Below are positions 21,666 through 31,668 of a stretch of 64,000 nucleotides of DNA, piece after piece. The stretch comes from Bombyx mori (Eukaryota; Arthropoda; Insecta; Lepidoptera; Bombycidae): the NCBI RefSeq assembly GCF_030269925.1, contig NC_085131.1, positions 1,750,001 to 1,814,000 of the forward strand. The letters run 5' to 3'. A program made the translations under genes and the position numbers. Under the pieces are notes generated by a model. The model was not told where the DNA came from and did no database searches. It saw only the letters and a program-made list of their open reading frames with translations. Within the stretch, counting starts at the first letter, position 1. Every line of letters starts with the position of its first letter.

Positions 21666-21764
21666 AATAATGCCAACGGCGTAGCAAGACTCGCTTGGAT
21701 AAGAACACCTTTCGCGATCTAAAGCAAATTCATATGCAGATTGTTGCACCATAGAACCGACACT

Positions 21765-21872
21765 AAAAACTCATATCTCAATGGCACTTACGTTGTTGAT
21801 GTCCATGGGCCTCGTTAAGCTACTGAGCACCAGATAGACTGTGAGCTCGTTCACACATCTAAAAACAAAGAT
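21765..21872 (+). mobile_element. BMC1-like tail, ancient
   Basis: A diverged remnant of the poly-A-proximal half (CTCATATCTCAATGGC, GATGTCCATGGGCCTCG, CTGTGAGCTCGTTCAC). Confidence 0.5.
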
Positions 21873-22009
21873 AAAGTAGGAATAAATTCTGCTGCATGGA
21901 GAAGGAAGGGTTAATTATAAAATTACTTTAACCGGCAAGCGATTTGGTAGGTATACGGAATTGAGAAAAGATCTTTTTAAAAAAAAGATTTTAATAATGA
22001 AATAGGCAT

Positions 22010-22193
22010 TTGACGGCCGTCTGGTGTAGTGGTCACTGCACAAGGGGGTCGCGGGTATATAATAAAAGTTTTACATTTATTTCCGTTATCTGGTACCTGT
22101 AACACAAGTTCTTTACGAACTTAGCACGGGACCAGTTAACGTGGCGTGATTGTTAGTAAATATTAATTTATTATTATTATTATTATACAAAGA
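22010..22193 (+). mobile_element. tRNA-derived SINE with ATT tail (copy 2, internal deletion)
   Basis: Box A is present, but the copy jumps from GGTCGCGGGT into the body, losing most of box B. The AAGTTC/GAACTT hairpin (22106-22122) is intact and the end is six ATT repeats. Confidence 0.7.
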
Positions 22194-22649
22194 TTTAAGA
22201 CGACAATGACGGCAACCGTGCCGTGTGGAATTAGGAATAAGACTGACCGGATAGGGAGAGGATTGTTCTCTAATAAATGATCATAAGTGCTGATGCTATT
22301 CGGGAAAGGTGATGATGGAAGCAAAGCTAGGAACCAGAGGATGTCATAACAGATCACAGCTCGTGTGGTTTTATAGCCAACAGAACATGGTATTTCCATA
22401 AAAAGACTAGTTTATATCTGGTAGCTAGTAAGAGACAGTGTGGTCTGTCCTTGCCCGAGGTATCTGCCGCAAGGACTAATATACCGAGAATCGCCCGTAT
22501 GGTAATAGCTATTGGATATCCCTCGGACCTCCTCGGAAATTCAATACCAATAACACCTAGAATTATGATTTGATATGGTATTTATTTGCTATTACGTTAT
22601 GTTTTTGAATGGAGATCGCAAATTGGTGAGCCTAGTGTAGAACGCCTTA

Positions 22650-22775
22650 TTGCTCAGCGACGATCTGTGCAGGGTGGTAGGAGCTGGATGAGGGAAGCCC
22701 ACGACCGTGCTCAGTGACGTGGAATTGGAGAGGTCTATGTCCAGCAGTGGGCCGCTATAGGCTGACTATGGTGTT
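22650..22775 (+). pseudogene. RTE LINE C-terminal fragment
   Basis: It reads SWMREAHDRAQ, stop, RGIGEVYVQQWAAIG, aligning to the last 35 residues of RTE. One in-frame stop shows decay. Confidence 0.65.
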
Positions 22776-22796
22776 TACGGTATGATATTCTCTTGG

Positions 22797-23066
22797 TTTT
22801 TATTTTCTTTCTTGCCTATGCTGATAGCCTTGAGAGGCTATTTCAGCTTACCCTAACATGTAGGTGAGCTCACGGTGCTCAAACCGGAGTGATGCTAGCA
22901 CTGGCCCTAGCAAGAGAAGTCCTTCGCAGAATCTACCACCGGATCGGAAACGCGACCCACTGAGAAAATCCGGCGAGAAACTCAGTGGGCTGTGTCTGTC
23001 GGTTAATTCGTTCGTCGAGCCCTTCGTCGCAAGCGACGGGTTCGACGAGGGCGGAGACTTGGGTTA
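22797..23066 (-). mobile_element. Bm1 SINE, 5'-truncated
   Basis: A good Bm1 3' two-thirds on the minus strand, ending near the GTCTCCGCCCTCGTCGAAC block. Confidence 0.8.
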
Positions 23067-23659
23067 CCGCGAGCTATCGAGATAATTAAAACTATTTGAT
23101 TATATACGATTTATTCTCCTGTTTATTGATTGTTATTATATTATTAGCGATGTTTCGAATAGCTTACAGTAGGTATTGCGTGCTGATGGACCACTGGATT
23201 ATTGTTATACCTGATATATATTGTTGTACCTGAAATTATGCCTAGACTTTTACGTTTCATTTCACACAGAACGAACTATAATAATCTTGACAGTTTGATT
23301 TCGGTTTCCATATTCTTTACAAGAGAATATCGAGTGTTAGAAATTCGCTCGAAATGATACAATGAAAATTTAAACAAAAACTACAACATAACAAAACCAT
23401 AAACATAACTTTGATTATGTAATGTTAAATAAATGAACAAATAAATTGTCTAAATAGCATATTGTCATTTCAACCTAATCGTACACTTAGAGTATCTATC
23501 AAATTCATTATATGTAATTTAAGTAAGCACTTAATGATTCTTTAGTATATCTAGGTATACAAAATAGATGATCGACTCTCGGTCAGACATTAACCGTATA
23601 CAATATTATTATTATCGGTAATTTCAATTTGATACGTATACACGATATATATAAATCTA
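23067..23659. other. Spacer, nothing recognised
   Basis: AT-rich unique DNA with only short meaningless open frames. Confidence 0.3.
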
Positions 23660-24760
23660 AAAAGGATTTTTTACAAATACCAATCAAAACCTAATCCCGT
23701 TACACAACGATTTATAATTGCATCTCGCGCCGCGGTAACAACGGCTCTAATGGATTTATCGCATTCGGCTTTTGGTGCGAGCATTCGTTTAGTGTCGGTC
23801 CTTACTAATGGCGTGCCACGATCGGAACCCCTAAATCTTGCGGAGAACGCGCTCCCGTTACTCAAACGTCGACATTAAACTATCAACAGACGTAAAGGTT
23901 AGCGTTATCCGTCTTGGAGCAGGTAGCTCACGATCGCCGCCCACCTCCGCCTCGCGGACGCGACAAATTGATTTATCGACATATTAATAACGCCACCGAC
24001 AATAAATCCATCAGGAATACGCACCGCGACGACTCAATTCACAACTATAAATAATGTACGAACGCTATGTGTGCCGTACTACAGCCTTCCGCCATCTTAT
24101 AAAGCGAACGAATTCAAAAAACATCCGTCTCGCTACGGCGGACATCTAATGTCAGGTGTCGCTAAACCGGCCGCGTAAACCGAACCGCTAACCATAAACA
24201 AGCGCTGAAAAAACATTTACTTCAAAAATAGAATTCGAATTCCCGCGCTTAATTGCGCGTCCGCCAATGAGGGACGAGCGCGTGCGAGCGGGAAAACACG
24301 TACATCGAAGGAGACGGAACTCGATACCAAACTCGGACTCCGCCCCGCTAACAACATGGCGTATGTGATGATTGGCGGGTGCTCCGCCGTCCCTCCCAGC
24401 GACTGCTGAGTGACGTATCGACGGAACGCGGGAAAGCCGCAGCCCGAGGGGAAATGTCGCTTCGGTGGACTATTGGCGTAAGAGGGAGGCGGAAAAGCGT
24501 TATGCGGAGTGCGTGCAAGTTTTTATTCAACATTCAAAATTACGTTCGAAAGATTTTTTGCATCCGAGGTGTGGTCACAACGGGGGAAGACCGGTGGACA
24601 GCGGAGAACGTAATTACATCCTTAATGAGGTCTTTCGTGTACGAACACATAGGAAGTCGGGTAAAACAATCGTTTATTCGCGTTGTTGTTATGTAGTCGT
24701 TAATAAGTGTTTTAATTATGTACCGGGCGTTCTGGGAGATAGGGTTTTTTAGTTGATTTA
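23660..24760. other. Unique CpG-bearing stretch, possible regulatory or promoter DNA
   Basis: No repeat family used elsewhere in the window is visible across about 1.1 kb, and CpG is frequent (CGCGCGTCC, GAGCGCGTGCGAGCGGG). It holds motifs such as GATTGGCGGG, TGACGTAT and several TAAT/TTTAT homeodomain-like sites (TAATGGATTTATC). The 105-codon frame at 24379-24696 is not like a known protein. Regulatory use is inference. Confidence 0.35.
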
Positions 24761-24916
24761 ATACGCATCTAACAGACTGGTCGTTAACAGAAGTTCAGCT
24801 TCGGTTTTATCGTTTCACATTTCTCCGTTCCGTGAACAGTTAGACGGACGATTTCCTGTTGCTCAAATATCAATTTAATACATTTTTATTTTTATCAATG
24901 AAAATATCCAGCTTTA

Positions 24917-25127
24917 GTTTTTCTTTTTTCTTACCTATGCTGATGGCCTTGAGAAGCTATTTGGATCAGGAGGATCCGTAATTACGTGCTTTGGGCGACG
25001 TCGACGGTTTACCATTCGGTCTACTGGGTCGGGTATGTAGTTTCCAGCGGCTACGATGAGAGGGTTCTCATCGTTCTGTCGTGCCGTCTTCTCCAAGTGG
25101 CGTAGCGATGCCGACTGTAGATACTAG
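24917..25127 (-). mobile_element. Bm1 SINE with central deletion
   Basis: The 3' signature joins at GAAGCTATTTGGA straight to the distal block (GATCCGTAATTACGTGC through GCATCGCTACGCC reversed), missing the central core. Confidence 0.65.
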
Positions 25128-25399
25128 CTTTAGTATCGTTGCGTCTCAGTTAGCGCATTGGTAAATTTTCAATGCCCTTCTTGAAGAAATCAGATGTAGG
25201 GGAGCCAAAAACTCTTTAAAGGCAATTTAGTCTTGCATCTTTTCTCTGTCAAGAAATTGTTCAAACTTTAGAAAGTCGATTAGCTCAAGGTCTGTTGAGC
25301 ACGGAAGATGATGCAAAGATTAAAAGCCTATCTCTTGTAGCTTAGAGACCGTCTGTTGTGTTGTATGAAGTCGAGCGTTGTCGTGTAGGAACAGCGCGT

Positions 25400-26119
25400 T
25401 ATGTTATACCCCTCATACTAGTACCTACCTAAGTCATATATCAATTCTTATAAACACATAATGTACTCAAACTCTTAGTTCTTAAGTTCTAAATCATTGT
25501 TACTATATAACATACTTATTTCCTTATGTTACTAAATCTGCATCAAATCTTCATTTGTAATTAGAACATTAGTTAATATTATGTATTTCTTTTACATTAG
25601 TAATATACTACTGTCATTTACTAATTGTGTCGTTATAGATCCTAAGTATGTTTACCAAAAAGGTTCATAGTCTAATTCGTTTACTAATTGTTTAGTAAAT
25701 ACTATTCATGTATAAATTCTCTTTCTCCTTGTAACTTAGGAGTTCGTCATCAATCTTCAAGCTTATAACATCCTAACTCTGTCCGTGTAACATCAAATCT
25801 TTGTAAAGGATTTTTTTTATTGCCCTCGTAGGCAGACGAGCACATGGCCCCCCAGATGGTGAGTGGTTACCGTCACCCACGGACTTCAGCACTGCCAGGG
25901 ACAGAGCCAAGCAGCTGCCTACCGCTTAATACTCTCCACAAGCCTCGTTGAAGAAGGACATGTCATAGCGCTCGGAAAGGTAGCCGGATGGTACGTGACA
26001 AGAAAGACCTCTGGAATCGCACTGTGGATGACCGCAGTGGCTCCAGGTAGTATGCTAGTATGGATAAATAAATTCAGTGTGTATTAAAATAAAGTTTTTT
26101 TAAAAACTACAATACCGCC
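25400..26119. mobile_element. Unclassified inserted block, copy 1
   Basis: It is flanked by CAGCGCGT on both sides (25392-25399 and 26120-26127), an 8-bp direct repeat that could be a target duplication. It starts TATGTTATACCCCTCA and ends near ACTACAATACCGCC; an AATAAA lies close to the right end. A LINE fragment (25809-26062) is inserted inside. The sequence is shared with 26544-27025. Confidence 0.45.
25809..26062 (-). pseudogene. LINE ORF2 C-terminus and 3' end
   Basis: On the minus strand this is the same element as 27945-28240: an ERYDM-FFNEAC-type C-terminal stretch, then a 3' untranslated part and poly-A. The reading frame is broken. Confidence 0.55.
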
Positions 26120-26448
26120 CAGCGCGTAGCAAGCGGGAATGAGCGATTCAACAAAGCTGACCAGAGATTCGCAAGTTTCTTCACCATTAAGTACGTCCAG
26201 TTCTTCATAGTGCACACCCGCAGTAATGCTGGTATCATTTAGTAGGAAGCTGTAATAATATATATGGATATTAGACCGCCAAACATCCACCATGACTTTT
26301 TTGGGTGGGACATAGCTTAGGTACTTACTACACCACGGTCAAACCTACACGACGACCACTAAATTTACATCGCTGAGGACAATCTGGTTCAAAATCCCTT
26401 CGTTTCTGTGCTTGTTAATGAAGGCAAGACGTACCTTAATGCGTTCAT

Positions 26449-26508
26449 CTTTTTTTTCTTCCCTAGTTATGCTGATAGCCTTGAGAGGCTATTTCAGCTT
26501 CTACTTGC
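26449..26508 (-). mobile_element. Bm1 SINE, 3' stub
   Basis: Only the terminal GCTATCAGCATA-like hairpin region and A-run remain. Confidence 0.6.
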
Positions 26509-26543
26509 GGTAGATGGAGGATAGTCAACTTCCATCACGATGT

Positions 26544-27025
26544 TATGTTATGCCCCTCACACTAGTACCTAAGCTATATATCAATTCTCATAAACACAAT
26601 GTACTCAAACTCTTAGTTCTTAAGTTCTAAATCATTGTTACTATATAACATACTTATTTCCTCATGTTACTAAATCATATGTATATTGTTTACTTTACAT
26701 CAGATCTTCATTTGGAATTAGAACATTAGTTAATAGATATTGTATTCCTTTCACATTGGTAAAATTCCGTCATTTACTAATTGTGTCCTTACGGATTCTA
26801 AATATGTTTACCAATAAGGTTCATAGTCTAAAGGATTCATTTACTAATTGTTTAGTAAATACTGTTCATGTATAAATTCTCTTTCTCCTTGAAACTTAGG
26901 AGTTCGTCATCAATCTTCAAGATTATAACATCGTAACTCTGTCCCTGTAAAATTAGATTTTTGAAAAGGATAACTAAATTCAGTGTGTATTAAAATAAAG
27001 TTTTTTTTAAAACTATAAAACCGCT
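26544..27025. mobile_element. Unclassified block, copy 2
   Basis: It aligns over its length to copy 1 without the LINE insertion, from TATGTTATGCCCCTCA to the TTCAGTGTGTATTAAAAT and AACTATAAAACCG end. Flanks CACGATGT (26536-26543) and CACCGCGT (about 27027-27034) agree at 5 of 8 positions. No long ORF. Confidence 0.45.
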
Positions 27026-27194
27026 CACCGCGTAATAAAGACCTTTAATTGGTCCATGTTGACTTAGTTTTCTGTCGATCACGGGGTTCATTATTTAGAT
27101 AACAATTTCCATGTAAGAACCGTTCAAAGTAATAACGAACCGGGCGTTCTTTTGTAATGCTCACTCCGTACTTATCAATGATAGAATTGTGAGA

Positions 27195-27442
27195 CTTTTT
27201 TTTTTATTCATTGCTTAGATCGGTGGATGACCTCACAGCCCACCTGGTGTTAAGTGGTTACTGGAGCCCATAGACACCTACAACGTAAATGCGCCACCCA
27301 CCTTGAGATATAAGTTCTAAGGTCTCAGTATAGTTACAACGGCTGTCCCACCCTTCAAACCGAAACGCATTACTGCTTCAAGGCAGAAATAGGCAGGGTG
27401 GTGGTACCTACCCGTGTGGACCCACAAGAGGTCCTACCACAA
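27195..27442 (-). mobile_element. BMC1-like tail
   Basis: Nearly complete; the distal end stops at TCCTACCAC. Confidence 0.8.
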
Positions 27443-27944
27443 ATTGTCTCAAGATAGGCGGCGAAAGGTAAGTTATGAAGTCTTAATCTACGTTGTGACT
27501 TAGGTACCTAACACTGGCCATGATCTCCTGTACCGGTCGAAGGAAGAAGAAAGAAAGTGGAGCTCATATTCTAAAACTGCAACTTCCCGCATACATGACA
27601 AAAAATTAATAGAATAAGTAGGAACCACAGCCACCCTGTACCCCATGTACCATTTGAGAGTCGCGTGGTGACGAAGTGTTTTCCTCGTGCATGTAATTTT
27701 CACCACGGGGAATTTCACGAACACGTCAAAGATTTAAAGGTTAGTACCTATTTAGCGTGGTTTAACTTTATAATTCGTGTAAAATTGCATTATATTTTTT
27801 ACTACGTGAATATATTGGTTCATTGAGTCTGCATCTAGGCGTAAATAAATGCTATTTTATTTATACCTACCTATGAAGACGATAGGGCGACGGAGCTCGT
27901 TCGAACTAAATTACTATCTTAAACTAAAGAATTCTCAGGTGCCG
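27443..27944. other. Spacer, nothing recognised
   Basis: No repeat or coding similarity that I can name. Confidence 0.3.
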
Positions 27945-28240
27945 CTTTTGTTTACCATTGTAAGCAGACGAGCATACGGCCCACCTGATGGTGAGTGGTT
28001 ACCGTCGCCCATAGGCTTCGGCAAAGCCAGGGGCAGAGCCAAGCCGCTGCGTACCGTTAAGTACTCTCCCCAAGCCTCGTTTGAAGAAGGACGTGTCATG
28101 GCGCTTAGGAAACACCGTGGAGGGGAGCTCATTCCAAAGTCGGATGGTACGTGCCAAAAAAGATCTCTGGAAAGGCACTGTGGATGAACGCAGTGGCTTC
28201 AGGTAGTATGGATGAACTCTACTCCGGTTGCGGGCGGTGT
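27945..28240 (-). pseudogene. LINE ORF2 C-terminus and 3' end
   Basis: Minus-strand translation across frames gives FGMSSPP..., MTRPSSNEAWGE and related pieces that align with WNELPS-KVLLERYDMSFFKRGLRRVL at 35.7 kb. It is a 5'-truncated, frameshifted non-LTR retrotransposon end, probably jockey/CR1-like. Confidence 0.6.
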
Positions 28241-29037
28241 GATGGGCGTATTAGGAGGCTACTGCCATGAAGCAATGCGTTCGCCTTTGAAGGCTGATGC
28301 AGGGGTGCTAAACTATACATTTGTACCTCATACCTCAATATGAGTGTCGATATCGCAATGTCTATAGACTATCTAGAATATAGCTTGGTAGAACTGGTGA
28401 CAAGTATGGCGAACAAAATGAAAAATAAGAAATTTATATAAACATCCCTATGGTATTCACCACAAACCAGGAGGAGTGGCGGTTGCTCGTGAGACCTATA
28501 ACTTCTGCCCTCAGCAATGATATTAAATGACCACCACAACCGCTCTGATAAAAGTGATATGACAAAGGAAAAAATACTACTAGTTATATGTACGATTAAT
28601 TATTAATTTTCGTGCGTCGTGTTCCTCAGTGCTGAGGACCGTGACCTTTACGGAATACATACGTAAAGGTTTTCTTGGGAAAATTGCTAGTGGTGGGTTC
28701 AGGCGTCCTTCCACAGCAGAATTTCAAAGGCGATTTACTGGGCTACTGAAGCCCTACTTCGCGTTACTTGACCGCCGCCCGTTGCTCGGCGTTATATTTT
28801 TACGGTCGGGTAGGTGGCATACCGACGCCAACCCTCCTCTTTTCTCATCTGGGCTTGGGACCGGCAATGGCAGAGTTAATTATTAATTAATATCTACAAT
28901 ATTAGGTACGAAAATATCATTAACATTTCGTTATGCAACACCCGGACCCTCCTATTGTGAAGATGAAACTCCAAGTTAAGTTATCCTTTCTTTATCTAAA
29001 GAAACTTGCCTAATCGTACGTAAAACATTTAAAAAAA
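28241..29037. other. Spacer with degraded repeat remnants
   Basis: 28260-28345 is faintly like an old BMC1-type tail and 28620-28660 like the LINE end at 12.6 kb. No gene. Confidence 0.3.
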
Positions 29038-29290
29038 ATTTTTTTTTTTTTTTATTGCTTATATGGATGGACGAGCTCACAGCCCACCTGATATTAAGTG
29101 GTAACTGGAGCCCATAGACATCTACAACGTAAATGCGCCACCCACCTTGAGATATAAGTTCTAAGGTCTCAGTATAGTTACAACGGCTGCCCCACCCTTC
29201 AAACCGAAACGCATTACTGCTTCACGGCAGAAATAGGCGGGGCGGTGGTACCTACCCGTGCGGACTCACAAGAGGTCCTACCACCAGTAA
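29038..29290 (-). mobile_element. BMC1-like tail
   Basis: A complete, little-diverged tail ending CCACCAGTAAATT. Confidence 0.85.
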
Positions 29291-29845
29291 ATTATTATCG
29301 AGTAATTATCAAGATATTATATAAAATGATAATAAACTTAGTCATCATAATAAATTGAAAATAATAAACACGAAATTAATACGTGTAATTATTACTCGTT
29401 TTTTTTATTTTATTGTCAGATTATTATAATTTCAACATTCAGAAAATAAAACATTTTAAAAACAAAATACATCTCGATCCAAGTTAAATATAGCTACCTA
29501 CCCAACTCTTTCATACAATTAATAGCTTTTATATTCCTCCTGCCTATAACTTACTTAGTGGATAAAGTTTATACCTACATAGATGCATGTGTTCATTAAA
29601 ATACGCCCAAAAAAATACATTAAAGACGTTTAATGCACAATAACTTCCATTTCACAATGTTTTCTGCCATCTAAACAATAGATTGACGAAGCGTGTTGCG
29701 GATAATAATTAATATGTTTAAAAAAAGTGTTATTTCATTATTGCGAAAAATTAACTTAACTTAAAATTATGCTACTGGTTTTAAATACAAATTTTTAAAC
29801 TTCTTTTACGATTTAATTTCGCGTTTTTTAATTTTCATTATATTA
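29291..29845. other. AT-rich spacer
   Basis: No coding or repeat signal recognised. Confidence 0.3.
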
Positions 29846-30198
29846 CTAGCGACCCGCCCTCGCTTCGCTTCGGAAACATTAAATTTTATTATTGGTAGCA
29901 AGTCCCGCGATGTAATCCGCGGTTATTGTTGTACCGCGGGTGACGCCGCGAGGCGAAGCTAGTCTAAAAAAGTTAGCCTAAGTTACTCCTTATATCATCA
30001 GCTACGTATCGGTGAAAGTCCCGTCAAAATCGGTCCAGCCGTTCCAGAGATTAGCCGGAACAAACAGACAGAGAGACAGACAAAAATTGGAAAAAATATT
30101 ATTTTGGTGTATGTATCGTATAGATATTCATACGCATGTAGTAAAAAGCGGCTATTTCAATATTACAAACAAACACTAATTTTATTTATAAGTATAGA
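29846..30198 (-). mobile_element. Helitron, 353 bp
   Basis: On the minus strand it starts TCTATACTTATAAATAAAAT after A and ends GCGAGGGCGGGTCGCTAG before T. A second GCGAAGC...CTAG lies inside (plus strand about 29950-29965), so two related 3' ends may be joined. Confidence 0.65.
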
Positions 30199-30210
30199 TT
30201 TCCGACATTT

Positions 30211-30320
30211 CGAATACTATACAGTTTACGTGGTCACGAACGACTAACCGTGTTATGCTGTCGTCCACCCAAACTGTAAAGTGCCAGTCACCCGTGACCA
30301 CGTAAACTGTAAAATATTCG
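30211..30320. repeat. 28-bp inverted repeat
   Basis: Arms at 30211-30238 and 30293-30320 match in 26 of 28 positions; the inner 18 bases (ACAGTTTACGTGGTCACG and its complement) are perfect. The spacer is 54 nt. It sits exactly between two Helitron copies. Confidence 0.75.
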
Positions 30321-30356
30321 GACCGGACAAATTTGATTCGTAAAATTATAATAACT

Positions 30357-30628
30357 GTACCCGTCCGCTTCGCTGGGCATTTAAAATTAACATTATCATT
30401 TCTCACCCCCACAAAGTTTCTCATCATTAACGCCCCCGCAACTGGTGTAGGGAGTCCAACACTCATATAAATATTAGCCTATCCATTAAGTACATGTATT
30501 TTCTACATGGATACCAAGTTTCAAGTCAATCGGATGCCAGGTTCAGTAGTTATAACGGAACATCCGTAAAAAGCACTGTAGATTAGTATAGATTAGTATA
30601 GATAGGTATAGATATAGACTAGTATAGA
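30357..30628 (-). mobile_element. Helitron family B with repeated 5' terminus
   Basis: The minus strand carries the family B body (CATCCGATTGACTTGAAAC, TTAATGGATAGGCTAAT, AAATGCCCAGCGAAGCGG), but CTAG is lost. The 5' end is repeated several times as AGTATAGAT units on the plus strand (30581-30628). Confidence 0.6.
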
Positions 30629-30792
30629 TTACGTCTACGTCTCTCGAAAACTAAAAAACCAAAGAAAATACTGGTTTTATGAGACTTGTCAAATATGACT
30701 TCAAAACGATATTATGTGCTCAAATTTAAATATACAGCACATTCTCAAGATATACGAATATACCAAATAATTCTTAATTATTAATTTGTAAG

Positions 30793-31065
30793 TTTTTTTT
30801 TTTTTTTTATTGCTTAGATTGGTGGACGAGCTCACAGCCCACCTGATGTTAAGTGGTTACTGGAGCCCATAGACATCTACAACGTAGACGCGCCACCCAC
30901 CTTGAGATACAAGTTCTAAAGTCTCAGTATAGTTACAACGGCTACCCCACCCTTCAAACCGAAACGCATTACTGCTTCACGGCAGAAATAAGCAGGGCGG
31001 TGGTACCTATCCGCGCGGACTCACAAGAGGTCCTACCACCAGTAATTACGCAAATTATAATTTGA
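30793..31065 (-). mobile_element. Composite SINE, head truncated
   Basis: A full BMC1-like tail plus the TTACGCAAATTATAATTT piece that lies between head and tail in composite SINEs; the tRNA-like head is absent. Confidence 0.75.
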
Positions 31066-31287
31066 GTATAATTATAAGTGATCTGTCGCCTGTTATTAAT
31101 ATTATAGCAAATTATCGTTATTAATCATTTTGCCTGTCGCATGTCATAAATCAACTAATTCACACTTAACGAATCAAACACTTCGTATTTAACACGGTTT
31201 TATTATATTAACTCGATGTGTAGATAAGTTTGTTCGTACTTAATGGAGTCTTTGAACGTCATTCTCACCGACTACAAAACGTCCGAT

Positions 31288-31668
31288 TCAGCCCACTGAA
31301 CTTCTCGCCGGATCTTCTCAGTGGGTCGCGATTCCGATCCGGTGGTAGATTCTGCGAAGCACTGCTCTTCAACGGTGCTTTTAGGTACCTCAAGCACCGG
31401 TCATCGTCCTCATCTAACCCGCCGCTTGCGACGAAGGGCTCAACGAGTAAATTTAACCACAGACACAGCCCACTGAGTTTTTCGCCGGATCTTCTCAGTG
31501 GGTCGCGTTTCCGATCCGGTGGTAGATTCTGCAAAGCACTGCTCTTGCTGGGGCTAGTGTCAGCAAATTCTCTCAGGTTGAGCCCGTGAGCTTACCTACC
31601 CGTCCGCGCGTGGCTGGAATAGTCACTTATGCTACCAGTTAATAGGTAGGTAGGAAAAAAAACAAAAA
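31288..31668 (+). mobile_element. Bm1 SINE with partial tandem repeat
   Basis: The CCCACTGA-to-CACTGCTCTT core occurs twice (31290-31370 and 31467-31550), separated by the upstream AACGGTGCTTTTAGG part. The second copy runs to the TAGGTAGGAAAAAAAA end. Confidence 0.8.

Larger units (their letters stand above)
25140..26440 (-). pseudogene. Fossil mariner transposase, split by an insertion
   Basis: The minus strand at 26130-26440 reads FINKHRNEGILNQIVLSD and VDVWRSN...TSITAGVHYEELDVL, the region from the first catalytic D onward. After a gap, 25140-25399 reads FLHDNARLHTTQQTVSKL and a decayed PYSPDL-like stretch (STDLELIDF), i.e. the second D onward. Stops and frameshifts are many. The block at 25400-26119 separates the halves. 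It belongs to the classical mariner group, not to maT. Confidence 0.65.

Noticed and set aside
24379..24752. Two overlapping plus-strand frames in the CpG-bearing stretch
   Set aside because: CpG-rich DNA is poor in stops; composition is Arg-rich in both frames and no homolog or splice signal is seen.
30182..30466. 94-codon minus-strand frame
   Set aside because: It runs across the inverted repeat and Helitron B, so it is chance.
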